DNA of 13,195 nt from Savagea sp. (GTDB lineage: Bacteria; Bacillota; Bacilli; Bacillales_A; Planococcaceae). Below the pieces are notes generated by a model. The model was not told the origin of the DNA, searched no databases, and saw only the letters and a program-made list of their open reading frames with translations. The stretch spans positions 1-13,195 of the forward strand of contig JASLCF010000178.1 in NCBI GenBank assembly GCA_030146155.1, read 5' to 3'. The position numbers were made by a program, and so were the translations under genes. How positions within the stretch are numbered: the first letter of the stretch is position 1; each line of letters begins with the position of its first letter. This document shows positions 1 through 7,572 of the stretch, piece after piece.

Positions 1-223
1 AATCACAACTAACATTTTTACATTTTGTGAAAGATAACAATTCTTGTTCACAACGGATGTTTGTATATTTTTTATATAGAGGACATCGTTTTGATTTTTA
101 ATGCGGCAAGCCGTGTAATGTGTAAGTGTATGGCTTATTTTTCTATTAATATTCTTCTTTCCTTCTACAAGGAGTTTCACTTGCCTTCCATTTAAAATAA
201 AAATAACGTAAATGAAATGCCAT

Positions 224-260
224 CATCTTCTCCTATGTTCAAGAGAAGGTGATTTTCTTT
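224..260 (+). terminator. Probable rho-independent terminator of an upstream operon
   Basis: CATCTTCTC (224-232) pairs with GAGAAGGTG (243-251) around a 10-base loop, giving 9 pairs including one G-U. ATTTTCTTT follows directly. The T-rich tract lies only on the + side, so it would stop transcription entering from the left. The stem is modest and the T tract is interrupted by a C, hence moderate confidence. Confidence 0.45.
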
Positions 261-347
261 CACCAACGTTATCAATTATAGAACCATTTTCATCTGTTCA
301 GAAAAAATAAATCAAATCACCTGATTGTAAAAGTTGCTTAGCCTTCT

Positions 348-377
348 TTGATAATGAACCTATAAACATGATACAAT
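348..377 (+). promoter_or_regulatory. Sigma-A type promoter for the yybS-gdpP-rplI-dnaB operon
   Basis: TTGATA (348-353, five of six to TTGACA) is followed after 18 bases by TACAAT (372-377, five of six to TATAAT). The -10 is preceded by TG and one base (369-371), making an extended -10 element. Transcription would start near position 384, about 30 bases before the yybS start codon. This is the best-matching promoter I found in the window. Confidence 0.7.
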
Positions 378-412
378 TGAATAAGCTTTGTAGTTAGAAA
401 AGGAGAGGACTT

Positions 413-1342
413 ATGCAATACACTGTGCAAAGAATTGCGTATTCAATTGCTTTATTAATACTCCTAGCATTCATTGTTTTGGTTCCGGGGGTTGGTGTAC
501 TTGCACTGTTTGTAATCCCTCTACCCATGATGCTACTGAGAATGAGTGGAACGAGAAAAGTAGGAGTGAGTTTCTTAGTTGCAAGTATAGGTATTGTTCT
601 ACTATTGCCTTCTTTACAACTAAGTCTGTTCATTGTTTCTTTTTTACTAATCGGATTTGTGATGGCTGAGGCTTTATTACATCACCAATCTAAATTATCG
701 ACATTGAATTGGGTTGTTATTACATTATTATTTTCTTTTACACTGAACTATGTGTTGATTGTTCAATTCCTTAATGTGAATTGGGTGAATCAAATTCAAC
801 AATTTTTTCAGTCAAAAGAAAAACAAATCATTGATTTATTTGCCCCATTTGATAGCACAGGCAGCTTTGAAACCGTCGTTCAGTCAACATTTCTAATGTA
901 TGAGTTAAGTCTGCCTACTTTACTAATTAGTGGAGTAGTACTGATTGCTTTTATTTCTGTCAGCTTAACATTCAGTATGGGAAAGAAATTTGTAAAAGGA
1001 TTTACTTTTCCTAAATTTCCGCCTTTTTACCGTTTAAAATTGCCGATGACGTTAGTTGTCATTTATGGAATATTATTATTAGTTTCTTTTTTACAGCCAA
1101 TGGAAATAGCCTCGAATGGACATATTTTATTTGTTAACGCAATGAATATTTTTCGAGCACTCTTTGTATTGCAGGGGATTTCTTTCCTACATTATGCATT
1201 GAGAACGATGAAGACACCCAATATACTATTGGTACTTGTGACATTACTCGCTCTTTTCTTCCATTCAATTACTGTATTAATAGGGATATTAGATACAGGA
1301 ATGAATTTAAGAAATTGGATAGACCGTAAAGCGAATAAGTGA
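413..1342 (+). CDS. yybS: YybS family multi-pass membrane protein (DUF2232)
   Basis: This 309-residue protein is almost entirely hydrophobic. I see seven or eight membrane segments, at roughly residues 10-42 (two), 50-67, 68-88, 98-120, 166-188, 210-228, 244-263 and 269-292. The longest polar stretch (about 121-160) sits mid-protein. A motif of the type FPPFYRLKLP just before a membrane helix (residues about 202-211) and the position immediately upstream of gdpP are typical of the DUF2232/YybS family. No biochemical function is established for it as far as I know, and I do not assign one. The ATG is preceded by AAAGGAG (398-404) at 8 bases, an excellent ribosome binding site. It is the first gene of the operon with gdpP, rplI and dnaB, and the gap to the gdpP start is only 11 bases. 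Confidence 0.85.
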   Translation: MQYTVQRIAYSIALLILLAFIVLVPGVGVLALFVIPLPMMLLRMSGTRKVGVSFLVASIGIVLLLPSLQLSLFIVSFLLIGFVMAEALLHHQSKLSTLNWVVITLLFSFTLNYVLIVQFLNVNWVNQIQQFFQSKEKQIIDLFAPFDSTGSFETVVQSTFLMYELSLPTLLISGVVLIAFISVSLTFSMGKKFVKGFTFPKFPPFYRLKLPMTLVVIYGILLLVSFLQPMEIASNGHILFVNAMNIFRALFVLQGISFLHYALRTMKTPNILLVLVTLLALFFHSITVLIGILDTGMNLRNWIDRKANK

Positions 1343-1356
1343 GGAGAATTTCTATG
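1341..1356 (+). promoter_or_regulatory. Ribosome binding site that fixes the gdpP start at ATG 1354
   Basis: GAGGAG (1341-1346) lies 7 bases before ATG 1354. An upstream in-frame GTG at 1339 would place this element inside the coding sequence, and that GTG has no ribosome binding site of its own. ATG 1354 gives 657 residues, close to the length I recall for B. subtilis GdpP (659). Confidence 0.75.
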
Positions 1357-3327
1357 CAAACAATGTTTAGGAGAAGAATGATTCGTTACCCACTAGGCGC
1401 ACTTTCATTTTTAGGAATTCTAGCCTCGATTGCCTTATTTACATTTCATTTTTGGTTAGGTCTTGGTTTTACTTTTCTTTTTATCTTTGTCTTAGGTTTG
1501 TCATGGAAGTATGAAGAACAAACATTTGTTGAAACTGAAGAACATATAGCATCTCTATCACATAGAATGAAAAAAGTAGGGGAAGAGGCACTATTAGAAT
1601 TACCTATAGGAATTATTTTGTTGAATGAACAACAAGAAATTGAGTGGGCGAATCCAACGGCTAGTCAAATTTTTGAAGTTGAATCTTTAATTGGCTCTTT
1701 CGTTGAAGAACACTCCAAGCAGCTATTATCTATTCTTGACAAAGAAATCGAACATTCTACGAATATTAATATCAATGAACATTATTATGATATTGAATAT
1801 AAAGCAGAAGAGCGTTTATTGTATCTCTTTGAGGTAACAGAAAGACGTAAGGTCAAAGAAACTTACTTAAATGACCGCACTGTTCTAGGGATTTTATTAA
1901 TTGATAACTATGATGAACTCTCACAAAGAATGGATGATCAAACAAAGAGTAAAATGAATTCAGAAGTGACTTCTATCATTAATCATTGGGCTCAGAAGAA
2001 TGGGATATTTATGAAGAGAATTGCTTCTGATCGCTTTTTCACTGTTTTAAATGAACAAATTTTAGAACAAGTTATTCAAGAAAAATTTTCAATATTAGAT
2101 GACGTGAGAGAACACACATCCGATGAAACGACAGGTTTAACTTTGAGCGTAGGTATTGGGAAAGGCTCTTCTTCACTCGTTGAATTAGGTGAACTTGCCC
2201 AATCAAGTTTAGATTTGGTGCTCGGACGTGGGGGTGACCAAGTCGCTATCAAGGACGTAGATGGCAAACTGCAGTTCTTTGGTGGAAAAACAAATCCTGT
2301 TGAAAAGAGGACAAGGGTTCGTGCACGTGTGATTTCGCATGCATTACGAGATTTGATTCAGGGAAGTGATCAAGTATTTGTAATGGGGCATAAAATGCCA
2401 GACATGGATGCAATTGGAGCTTCTATAGGCGTCCGAAAAATGGCATTGATGAATAATAAAAAGGGTTATATTGTCATTGATTATAAACAACTAGATGACA
2501 GTGTAGTGCGTTTGATGAAAGAGATTGAGAAGGATGAAGAGTTATTCAGTCACTTTATTTCACCAGAAGATGCATTAGAGCGCATGACTGATCGAACACT
2601 CGTCGTTGTGGTAGATACACATAAACCAAGTATGGTCATTGAAGAAAAAATTGTTCAAAAGTCAGAGAAAACAGTTGTCATTGATCATCATCGCCGAGGT
2701 GAGGAATTCATTGATAATAATATGTTAGTGTATATGGAGCCTTATGCCTCATCTACAGCAGAACTTGTCACTGAATTAATTGAATATCAACCACAAACAT
2801 CAAAATTGTCTATGCTTGAGGCGACTGCTATGTTAGCCGGTATTGTTGTAGATACTAAAAGTTTTACACTTCGTACAGGTTCAAGAACATTCGAAGCAGC
2901 ATCTTATCTACGTTTAAAAGGAGCGGATACTGTCCTTGTTCAACGGTTATTGAAAGAAGACATAGACACTTATGTAGAACGAGCAAAGCTTATTGAAAAT
3001 GTGGAAGTTTTACCAAATGGCATTGCTGTAGTGACTGGAGACCCTGATGTTACTTATGGCCCTGTGTTAATCGCTCAGACTGCTGATATTTTATTATCCA
3101 TGTTAGGTATCACTGCATCTTTTGTGATTGCTTTAAGAGAAGATGGCAAAGTAGGCATCAGTGCTCGTTCTCTAGGGGATATTAATGTGCAGGTGGTCAT
3201 GGAGAAGTTAGGTGGCGGAGGTCATTTAACAAATGCTGCCTGTCAGCTAGAAGTGTCGACAGTTCAAGAAGCCAAAGAAAGATTATTGAATGCACTTGAA
3301 GAAAAAGAAGATGGAGGAGATTTATAA
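1354..3327 (+). CDS. gdpP: Cyclic-di-AMP phosphodiesterase GdpP (YybT family)
   Basis: GdpP is a membrane enzyme that hydrolyses c-di-AMP to pApA, and so influences potassium and osmotic balance, wall stress and beta-lactam tolerance. From Met at 1354 (657 residues) the family architecture is complete. There are two N-terminal helices (about 12-28 and 31-50), a PAS-like segment (about 75-155) and a degenerate GGDEF domain (about 170-305) where SDRFF replaces the cyclase motif. A DHH domain (about 335-490) and a C-terminal DHHA1 domain (about 550-650) follow. Metal-binding motifs are intact: GHKMPDMDAIGA (345-356), VVDTH with Asp421, DHH (444-446), VVDTK with Asp500 and GGGGH (620-624). Asp421 corresponds by position to the catalytic Asp420 reported for B. 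subtilis YybT. The stop codon overlaps the rplI start (TAATG), suggesting translational coupling. Confidence 0.95.
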   Translation: MQTMFRRRMIRYPLGALSFLGILASIALFTFHFWLGLGFTFLFIFVLGLSWKYEEQTFVETEEHIASLSHRMKKVGEEALLELPIGIILLNEQQEIEWANPTASQIFEVESLIGSFVEEHSKQLLSILDKEIEHSTNININEHYYDIEYKAEERLLYLFEVTERRKVKETYLNDRTVLGILLIDNYDELSQRMDDQTKSKMNSEVTSIINHWAQKNGIFMKRIASDRFFTVLNEQILEQVIQEKFSILDDVREHTSDETTGLTLSVGIGKGSSSLVELGELAQSSLDLVLGRGGDQVAIKDVDGKLQFFGGKTNPVEKRTRVRARVISHALRDLIQGSDQVFVMGHKMPDMDAIGASIGVRKMALMNNKKGYIVIDYKQLDDSVVRLMKEIEKDEELFSHFISPEDALERMTDRTLVVVVDTHKPSMVIEEKIVQKSEKTVVIDHHRRGEEFIDNNMLVYMEPYASSTAELVTELIEYQPQTSKLSMLEATAMLAGIVVDTKSFTLRTGSRTFEAASYLRLKGADTVLVQRLLKEDIDTYVERAKLIENVEVLPNGIAVVTGDPDVTYGPVLIAQTADILLSMLGITASFVIALREDGKVGISARSLGDINVQVVMEKLGGGGHLTNAACQLEVSTVQEAKERLLNALEEKEDGGDL

Positions 3328-3773
3328 TGAAAGTTATATTTACACAAGATATTAAAGGTAAAGGTAAAAAAGGAGAAGTCAAAGAGGTATCACCAGGTTA
3401 CGCACAAAATTTCTTGTTAAAAAATAATTTAGCAATTGAAGCGACGCCTCAAAATCTGGCTCGTTTAGAAGGTCAACAGAAACGTGCAGCAAAAGATGCA
3501 GCAGAAGAATTAAAAGAAGCACAAGAGCTCAAAAAAGTACTAGATGAAACAACTGTAGAGATGTCAGCAAAATCAGGTGAAGGTGGCCGTTTATTCGGAT
3601 CGATTACCTCAAAACAAATTGCTGAAGCATTGAACAAACAAAAAGGAATTAAGGTAGACCGCCGAAAAATGGACCTTCCTGATGCGATTCGTACACTAGG
3701 CGTAACAAAAGTACCGATTAAACTTCATGTCGATGTAACAGCGACATTAAAAGTACATGTCAAAGAACAATGA
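3327..3773 (+). CDS. rplI: 50S ribosomal protein L9
   Basis: L9 binds 23S rRNA near the base of the L1 stalk and helps maintain reading-frame fidelity. The 148-residue length is normal. The N-terminal domain (1-50) carries the family signature: the glycine- and lysine-rich loop KGKGKKGEVKEV, then SPGYAQNFLL and a following IEA. A long charged connecting helix (about 45-75) leads to the C-terminal RNA-binding domain (about 80-148), which contains GGRLFGSIT. The ATG overlaps the last base of the gdpP stop codon, and its ribosome binding site GGAGGA (3313-3318) lies inside gdpP. The gdpP-rplI-dnaB arrangement is standard in Bacillales. Confidence 0.97.
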   Translation: MKVIFTQDIKGKGKKGEVKEVSPGYAQNFLLKNNLAIEATPQNLARLEGQQKRAAKDAAEELKEAQELKKVLDETTVEMSAKSGEGGRLFGSITSKQIAEALNKQKGIKVDRRKMDLPDAIRTLGVTKVPIKLHVDVTATLKVHVKEQ

Positions 3774-3795
3774 TTAGTAAGGAGCGTGTGAATTA

Positions 3796-5145
3796 ATGGA
3801 TCCTTTAATCGATCGTGTACCTCCTCATAATTTGGAAGCAGAAAAGTCGATTTTAGGCGCTATATTCTTAGAGCCGGAGTCATTAATTACAGCTGCTGAA
3901 ATCATTCAAGAAGATGATTTTTACCGTGTGGCACATCAAAAGATTTTCGAAACGATGTTGCGACTCAACGACAAAGGAGAACCTGTCGATGTAGTCACAT
4001 TGAGTGAGGAATTAGGTGCTTCGAATGAATTAGAAAATGTGGGCGGAATGGTGTATTTATCCGAATTAGCTACGTCAGTTCCAACAGCTGCAAACGTCAC
4101 ACATTATGCAAAAATCGTCGAGGAAAAAGCATTACTTAGACGTTTAATCAAGGTAGCAACTACAATTGTCGAAGATGGATTCTCTAGAGAAGATGAAGTA
4201 GAATCTGTTATTGCAGAAGCAGAAAAGAAAATGATGGAAGTATCCAGTCGAAAAAATGCTGGGGACTTTAAACCAATCGCTGACGTACTAGTGGACACAT
4301 ATCAAAACATTGAGGTGTTAAGTAGCCGAAAAGGTGAGGTAACAGGTGTACCTACAGGTTTTACGGATCTAGATGATATTACTGCAGGTTTTCAAAAGAA
4401 TGATTTGATTATTGTAGCAGCCCGTCCATCTGTTGGTAAGACAGCATTTGCATTAAATGTCGCTCAAAATGTAGCAACAAAAGCCGGAGAGAATGTTGCA
4501 ATATTCAGTCTAGAAATGGGAGCAGATCAATTGGTGATGCGTATGCTTTGTGCAGAAGGGAACATCAATGCACAGGCTTTGCGTACTGGTGATTTAACCG
4601 ATGAAGATTGGAGTAAATTAGCGATGGCTGTTGGTACACTTTCAAATGCTGGGATTTATATAGATGATAGCCCGGGTATTCGTGTCAACGAAATTCGTTC
4701 AAAATGTCGACGTTTGAAGCAAGAGCATGGCCTAGGAATGATTGTGATTGACTACTTGCAGTTAATCGCCGGGAGTGGAAAACCAGGAGAGAATAGGCAA
4801 CAAGAAGTTTCTGATATTTCACGTTCCCTCAAAGGGCTTGCTCGTGAACTTGAAGTACCTGTTATCGCCCTATCTCAATTATCTCGTGGTGTAGAACAGC
4901 GACAAGATAAACGTCCGATGATGTCCGATTTACGTGAGTCGGGTAGTATTGAGCAAGATGCTGATATTGTTAGTTTTTTATATCGCGAAGATTATTATGA
5001 AAAAGAGACGACAGCTAAAGATGTGATTGAAATCATCATCGCTAAGCAAAGAAATGGTCCAACAGGCACCGTTACTTTGGCATTTGTTAAAGAATATAAT
5101 AAATTCTTAAATGTGGATTGGCGAGATCAAGAGCCAATAAATTAA
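3796..5145 (+). CDS. dnaB: Replicative DNA helicase DnaB (DnaC in B. subtilis naming)
   Basis: This hexameric helicase unwinds DNA at the replication fork and binds primase and the loader DnaI. The 449-residue length is normal. The N-terminal helical domain spans about residues 8-110, a linker about 111-175, and the RecA-like ATPase domain 180-445. Visible motifs are Walker A ARPSVGKT (209-216), the catalytic glutamate in FSLEM (Glu240), Walker B MIVIDYLQL (Asp319), the glutamine in ALSQLSRG (Gln361) and AKQRNGPTG, whose Arg419 is in the arginine-finger position. No intein or insertion interrupts the P-loop or other motifs. The ribosome binding site AAGGAG (3779-3784) is 11 bases from the ATG. 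The gene ends the operon, with a terminator overlapping its stop codon. In B. subtilis the same gene is called dnaC. purA, which follows there, is absent here. Confidence 0.97.
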   Translation: MDPLIDRVPPHNLEAEKSILGAIFLEPESLITAAEIIQEDDFYRVAHQKIFETMLRLNDKGEPVDVVTLSEELGASNELENVGGMVYLSELATSVPTAANVTHYAKIVEEKALLRRLIKVATTIVEDGFSREDEVESVIAEAEKKMMEVSSRKNAGDFKPIADVLVDTYQNIEVLSSRKGEVTGVPTGFTDLDDITAGFQKNDLIIVAARPSVGKTAFALNVAQNVATKAGENVAIFSLEMGADQLVMRMLCAEGNINAQALRTGDLTDEDWSKLAMAVGTLSNAGIYIDDSPGIRVNEIRSKCRRLKQEHGLGMIVIDYLQLIAGSGKPGENRQQEVSDISRSLKGLARELEVPVIALSQLSRGVEQRQDKRPMMSDLRESGSIEQDADIVSFLYREDYYEKETTAKDVIEIIIAKQRNGPTGTVTLAFVKEYNKFLNVDWRDQEPIN

Positions 5146-5175
5146 ACCAGCAGAAAAAAATCTGCTGGTTTTTTT
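5144..5175 (+). terminator. Strong intrinsic terminator after dnaB
   Basis: AAACCAGCAGA (5144-5154) and TCTGCTGGTTT (5161-5171) form a perfect 11-pair stem around a loop of six A. It runs directly into a T tract (5169-5175). The stem overlaps the dnaB stop codon by two bases. It separates the yybS-dnaB operon from the peptidase gene. Confidence 0.92.
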
Positions 5176-5229
5176 ATTTGTAGTATCAAAAAAATATTAA
5201 AAAGTATTTAACAAGGAGAATACATTCAC

Positions 5230-5246
5230 ATTACATTTTGGTTACA
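5230..5246 (-). promoter_or_regulatory. WalR (YycF) binding box upstream of the M23 peptidase gene
   Basis: Read on the minus strand, this site is TGTAAC, five bases (CAAAA), TGTAAT. It matches every position of the established WalR consensus TGTWAH-N5-TGTWAH. A third, degenerate repeat with one mismatch (TGTATT) lies in the same 11-base phase at 5219-5224. The box ends one base before the candidate -35, a position compatible with activation. WalR itself is encoded about 1.6 kb downstream. Binding is inferred from the consensus match only. Confidence 0.72.
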
Positions 5247-5247
5247 A

Positions 5248-5277
5248 TTGATGAAAACGATTAAAAGTATGTTAAAT
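5248..5277 (+). promoter_or_regulatory. Candidate promoter of the M23 peptidase gene
   Basis: TTGATG (5248-5253, four of six) is followed after 18 bases by TTAAAT (5272-5277, four of six), with a TG just before it. Both elements are weak, as expected for a promoter that needs an activator. The WalR box lies directly upstream. Transcription would begin about 45 bases before the start codon. The exact -10 is uncertain because several AT-rich hexamers overlap here. Confidence 0.45.
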
Positions 5278-5328
5278 TGTTAAAAGTGAGAAAATTGAAG
5301 TTGATTTGGAAGGAGTATTTAAAACGCA

Positions 5329-6729
5329 ATGCAAAAGAAAACATTTCGTAACGTATTGACATACATAGGAATAAGTTTCGCATTATTTGTAGCTCTTTTA
5401 CTATCAGCCTTACACCAACCAGTAGCTGCAAGTTCATCCTTAGAAAAAATCTATCATATCTATATAGATCAACAATACATCGGTAAAACTTTAAATGAGC
5501 ATCTTGTTACAGAAGTTCAAGATCAAATGATTGATCAAATAGCTAAAGATTTTGATCGAAATGCTATTTCACTTAAAAATGAAATATCTCAAGTAACAGA
5601 AACGGTCTTCAATCTTCAATCTTTTGAAGGATTAACAGCAGATAAAATGCAACAATCTCTAGATATACAGGTTGAAGGCTTACAATTAATGGTTAATGAT
5701 CAGAAGAAAGTGATTGTCAAAGACGATCAAGCATTCGAACAAATCAAAGAACAAGTGAAGAAGAAACATGTTTCAGAAGAAGAATGGGCAGCTCTACAAG
5801 CTGATCAACCAGCCGAAATAGAGACTGGAAAATGGTTCATTCAATCAGTTGATTTTTCACAAGAGTGGAAGACCGAAGCAGTTGTTGCTAGTCCTGAAGA
5901 ATTTTCAACAGTTGAAGAAGCTGTAAAAGAATTAACAGAGGGAAAAGCAGCAACAACGTATACTGTGGAGTCTGGAGATACTTGGGATAGTATTGCAGAA
6001 ATGCATGAAATCAAGGTAGCTACTCTTCAAGAATTAAATCCAGGTCAAACAGAAGTGTCGGTGGGACAAGAATTGATTTTGAAACCAGCACAAGAAGCAG
6101 TTCAAGTTCAAGTGAAATATGCTACAAAGCAAACTGTAGAAATCCCTTTTGAAAAAGAAGAGAAGAAAGACAGTACTTTATTAAAAGGTGAAGATAAAGT
6201 AGTTCAAGAAGGTCAGAAAGGTGAAGCTGTTGAAACGCTTGAAGTTGTCAAAGTGAATGGACAAGAGCAATCAAAAACAGTTACACATCAAGAAATAACA
6301 AAAGAAGTTAAGAATGAAATTACAGCTGTAGGAACTAAAACGATTCCATCTAGAGGTACAGGTTCGTTTGGGTGGCCAGCAGTTGGTGGTTATGTCTCTT
6401 CAACAATGGGATATCGTTGGGGAAGAATGCATGAAGGAATTGATATTGCAAGACCCTCTAATCCATCAATTCTAGCCTCAGATAATGGAACGGTTATAAA
6501 AACAGGTTATAACGGCGGCTTAGGTAACCATGTTGTTATTAGACATAATAATGGATACGAGACGCTATACGGGCATTTATCATCGATTCAAGTACGTAGT
6601 GGTCAAGTTGTTTCTAAGGGTCAAAAACTAGGTAATATGGGACGCACAGGCAATTCTACTGGCGTACATCTTCACTTCGAAGTAAGAAAGAATGGTTCAT
6701 TAATTAATCCCCTATCTGTATTAAGATAA
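5329..6729 (+). CDS. Secreted LysM-G5-M23 peptidoglycan endopeptidase
   Basis: Predicted exported zinc endopeptidase that cuts peptide cross-links in peptidoglycan. Of 466 residues, 1-34 look like a signal peptide (KK then a hydrophobic core to about 28, possible cleavage after PVAA). Residues 38-205 are a helical, charged region I do not recognise, beginning with an IYIDQQYIGK-type strand pair. A LysM domain follows (209-252, TYTVESGDTWDSIAEMH), then a G5 domain (about 257-336) and a C-terminal M23 domain (about 345-462). The catalytic set is complete by comparison with LytM-type enzymes: HEGID (His368, Asp372), YGHL (His416) and GVHLHF (His447, His449). The gene stands alone between two terminators. 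AAGGAG (5310-5315) is 13 bases from the ATG, slightly long. The WalR box upstream fits a WalRK-controlled autolysin. The bond cleaved cannot be read from sequence. Confidence 0.92.
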   Translation: MQKKTFRNVLTYIGISFALFVALLLSALHQPVAASSSLEKIYHIYIDQQYIGKTLNEHLVTEVQDQMIDQIAKDFDRNAISLKNEISQVTETVFNLQSFEGLTADKMQQSLDIQVEGLQLMVNDQKKVIVKDDQAFEQIKEQVKKKHVSEEEWAALQADQPAEIETGKWFIQSVDFSQEWKTEAVVASPEEFSTVEEAVKELTEGKAATTYTVESGDTWDSIAEMHEIKVATLQELNPGQTEVSVGQELILKPAQEAVQVQVKYATKQTVEIPFEKEEKKDSTLLKGEDKVVQEGQKGEAVETLEVVKVNGQEQSKTVTHQEITKEVKNEITAVGTKTIPSRGTGSFGWPAVGGYVSSTMGYRWGRMHEGIDIARPSNPSILASDNGTVIKTGYNGGLGNHVVIRHNNGYETLYGHLSSIQVRSGQVVSKGQKLGNMGRTGNSTGVHLHFEVRKNGSLINPLSVLR

Positions 6730-6737
6730 TATATAGT

Positions 6738-6776
6738 AAAACTATCTTCTGCTGAGTAGAAGATAGTTTTTATTTT
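6738..6776 (+). terminator. Intrinsic terminator after the M23 peptidase gene
   Basis: AAAACTATCTTCT (6738-6750) pairs perfectly with AGAAGATAGTTTT (6758-6770) as a 13-pair stem with a 7-base loop. TATTTT follows. It lies 8 bases after the stop codon and insulates the peptidase transcript from walR. Confidence 0.9.
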
Positions 6777-6817
6777 CCGGGAAATAATAGAACAAACATG
6801 CGTGAGAACTAAAAAAG

Positions 6818-6826
6818 TGATAAAGT
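6818..6826 (+). promoter_or_regulatory. Candidate extended -10 element for the walR operon
   Basis: TGATAAAGT contains an extended -10 (TG, one base, then TAAAGT, four of six to TATAAT). No convincing -35 lies 16-18 bases upstream. The preceding terminator (6738-6776) means a walRK promoter should lie between about 6777 and 6850, and this is the best candidate there. I see no WalR consensus box in this interval, so there is no sequence sign of autoregulation. Confidence 0.3.
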
Positions 6827-6855
6827 TTAAAGAAAGAGTATGAAAGAAAGTTGGG

Positions 6856-7569
6856 ATGGAAATGCAAAATAAAACAATTTTAGTAGTGGATGATGAAAAG
6901 CCAATTGCAGATATATTAGAATTTAACTTAAAAAAAGAAGGATTTAAAGTGTTCTGTGCTTACGATGGGGAAGAGGCTCTTGAAATGGTAGATGAAGTGA
7001 AGCCTGATATTATGCTGCTCGATATCATGTTGCCTAAAAAAGATGGTATGGACGTTTGTCGTGAGGTTAGGAAAACTCATGATTTTCCGATTATTATGCT
7101 GACTGCTAAAGATTCAGAGATAGATAAAGTATTGGGATTAGAACTAGGGGCAGATGACTACGTGACGAAGCCGTTTGGTACACGAGAATTAATTGCCCGT
7201 GTAAAGGCAAATTTGCGTCGTCAAATGAAAACAGAGGTAGAAGAAATCAGTAAGGAAGATGATTTAACTGTAGGTTCGTTAACCATTCAACCAGATGCCT
7301 ATACTGTACTAAAAAAAGGTGAAACTATTGAATTGACTCATCGTGAATTTGAGTTACTTCATTATTTAGCACGTCATATGGGTCAAGTGTTAAATAGAGA
7401 GCATTTGCTTCAAACAGTATGGGGTTATGATTATTTTGGTGATGTACGTACAGTTGATGTAACAATTCGACGACTAAGAGAAAAAATAGAGGATAATCCA
7501 AGCCATCCAACGGTGATTGTTACAAGACGAGGTGTTGGGTATTATTTGAGAGATCCAGAACAGGAGTAA
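6856..7569 (+). CDS. walR: Essential response regulator WalR (YycF)
   Basis: WalR is the OmpR-class DNA-binding regulator of the WalRK system, which adjusts peptidoglycan hydrolases to growth. The receiver domain spans residues about 6-122: acidic pair Asp12/Asp13, phosphoacceptor Asp56 in LLDIMLP, Thr83 in MLTAKD and Lys105 in YVTKPF. Thr104 in that motif matches the Thr101 reported as a Ser/Thr-kinase target in B. subtilis WalR. The winged-helix domain (about 135-235) includes LTHREFELL, VWGYDYFGDVRTVDV and TRRGVGYYL, almost identical to B. subtilis as I recall it. The 237-residue length is normal. The start is uncertain: in-frame ATGs at 6856 and 6862 both lack a good ribosome binding site (AAAGAAAG at 6843-6850 is weak), which is odd for an essential gene. 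walK starts 3 bases after the stop. Confidence 0.96.
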   Translation: MEMQNKTILVVDDEKPIADILEFNLKKEGFKVFCAYDGEEALEMVDEVKPDIMLLDIMLPKKDGMDVCREVRKTHDFPIIMLTAKDSEIDKVLGLELGADDYVTKPFGTRELIARVKANLRRQMKTEVEEISKEDDLTVGSLTIQPDAYTVLKKGETIELTHREFELLHYLARHMGQVLNREHLLQTVWGYDYFGDVRTVDVTIRRLREKIEDNPSHPTVIVTRRGVGYYLRDPEQE

Positions 7570-7572
7570 GGC

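Larger units (their letters stand above)
1..412. other. Gene-free leader region upstream of yybS
   Basis: I see no convincing coding region on either strand; the only reading frames are short, lack ribosome binding sites and resemble nothing I know. The segment is strongly AT-rich. It contains a probable intrinsic terminator (224-260) and the yybS promoter (348-377). In related genomes the gene upstream of yybS is often rpsR (ribosomal protein S18), so the left part may be the 3' untranslated end of that operon. That is inference, since no part of rpsR is visible. Confidence 0.6.

Noticed and set aside
44..52. DnaA-box-like TTGTTCACA near the left edge
   Set aside because: Has one mismatch and stands alone, with no neighbouring boxes; expected by chance in AT-rich DNA.
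115..127. TGTAAT and TGTAAG repeats in the leader as a WalR box
   Set aside because: Spacing is one base instead of five and the last base of the second half-site does not fit the consensus.
394..633. Minus-strand frame overlapping the yybS start
   Set aside because: Antisense to a confident membrane-protein gene, no recognisable product and it would run into the yybS promoter.
1339..1353. GTG 1339 as the gdpP start
   Set aside because: It has no ribosome binding site upstream and would place GAGGAG within the gene; ATG 1354 is better spaced and gives the family length.
5268..5284. TGTTAA-AT-TGTTAA as a second WalR box
   Set aside because: The half-sites are separated by 2 bases rather than the required 5, so the 11-base phase is wrong; it more likely forms part of the -10 region.
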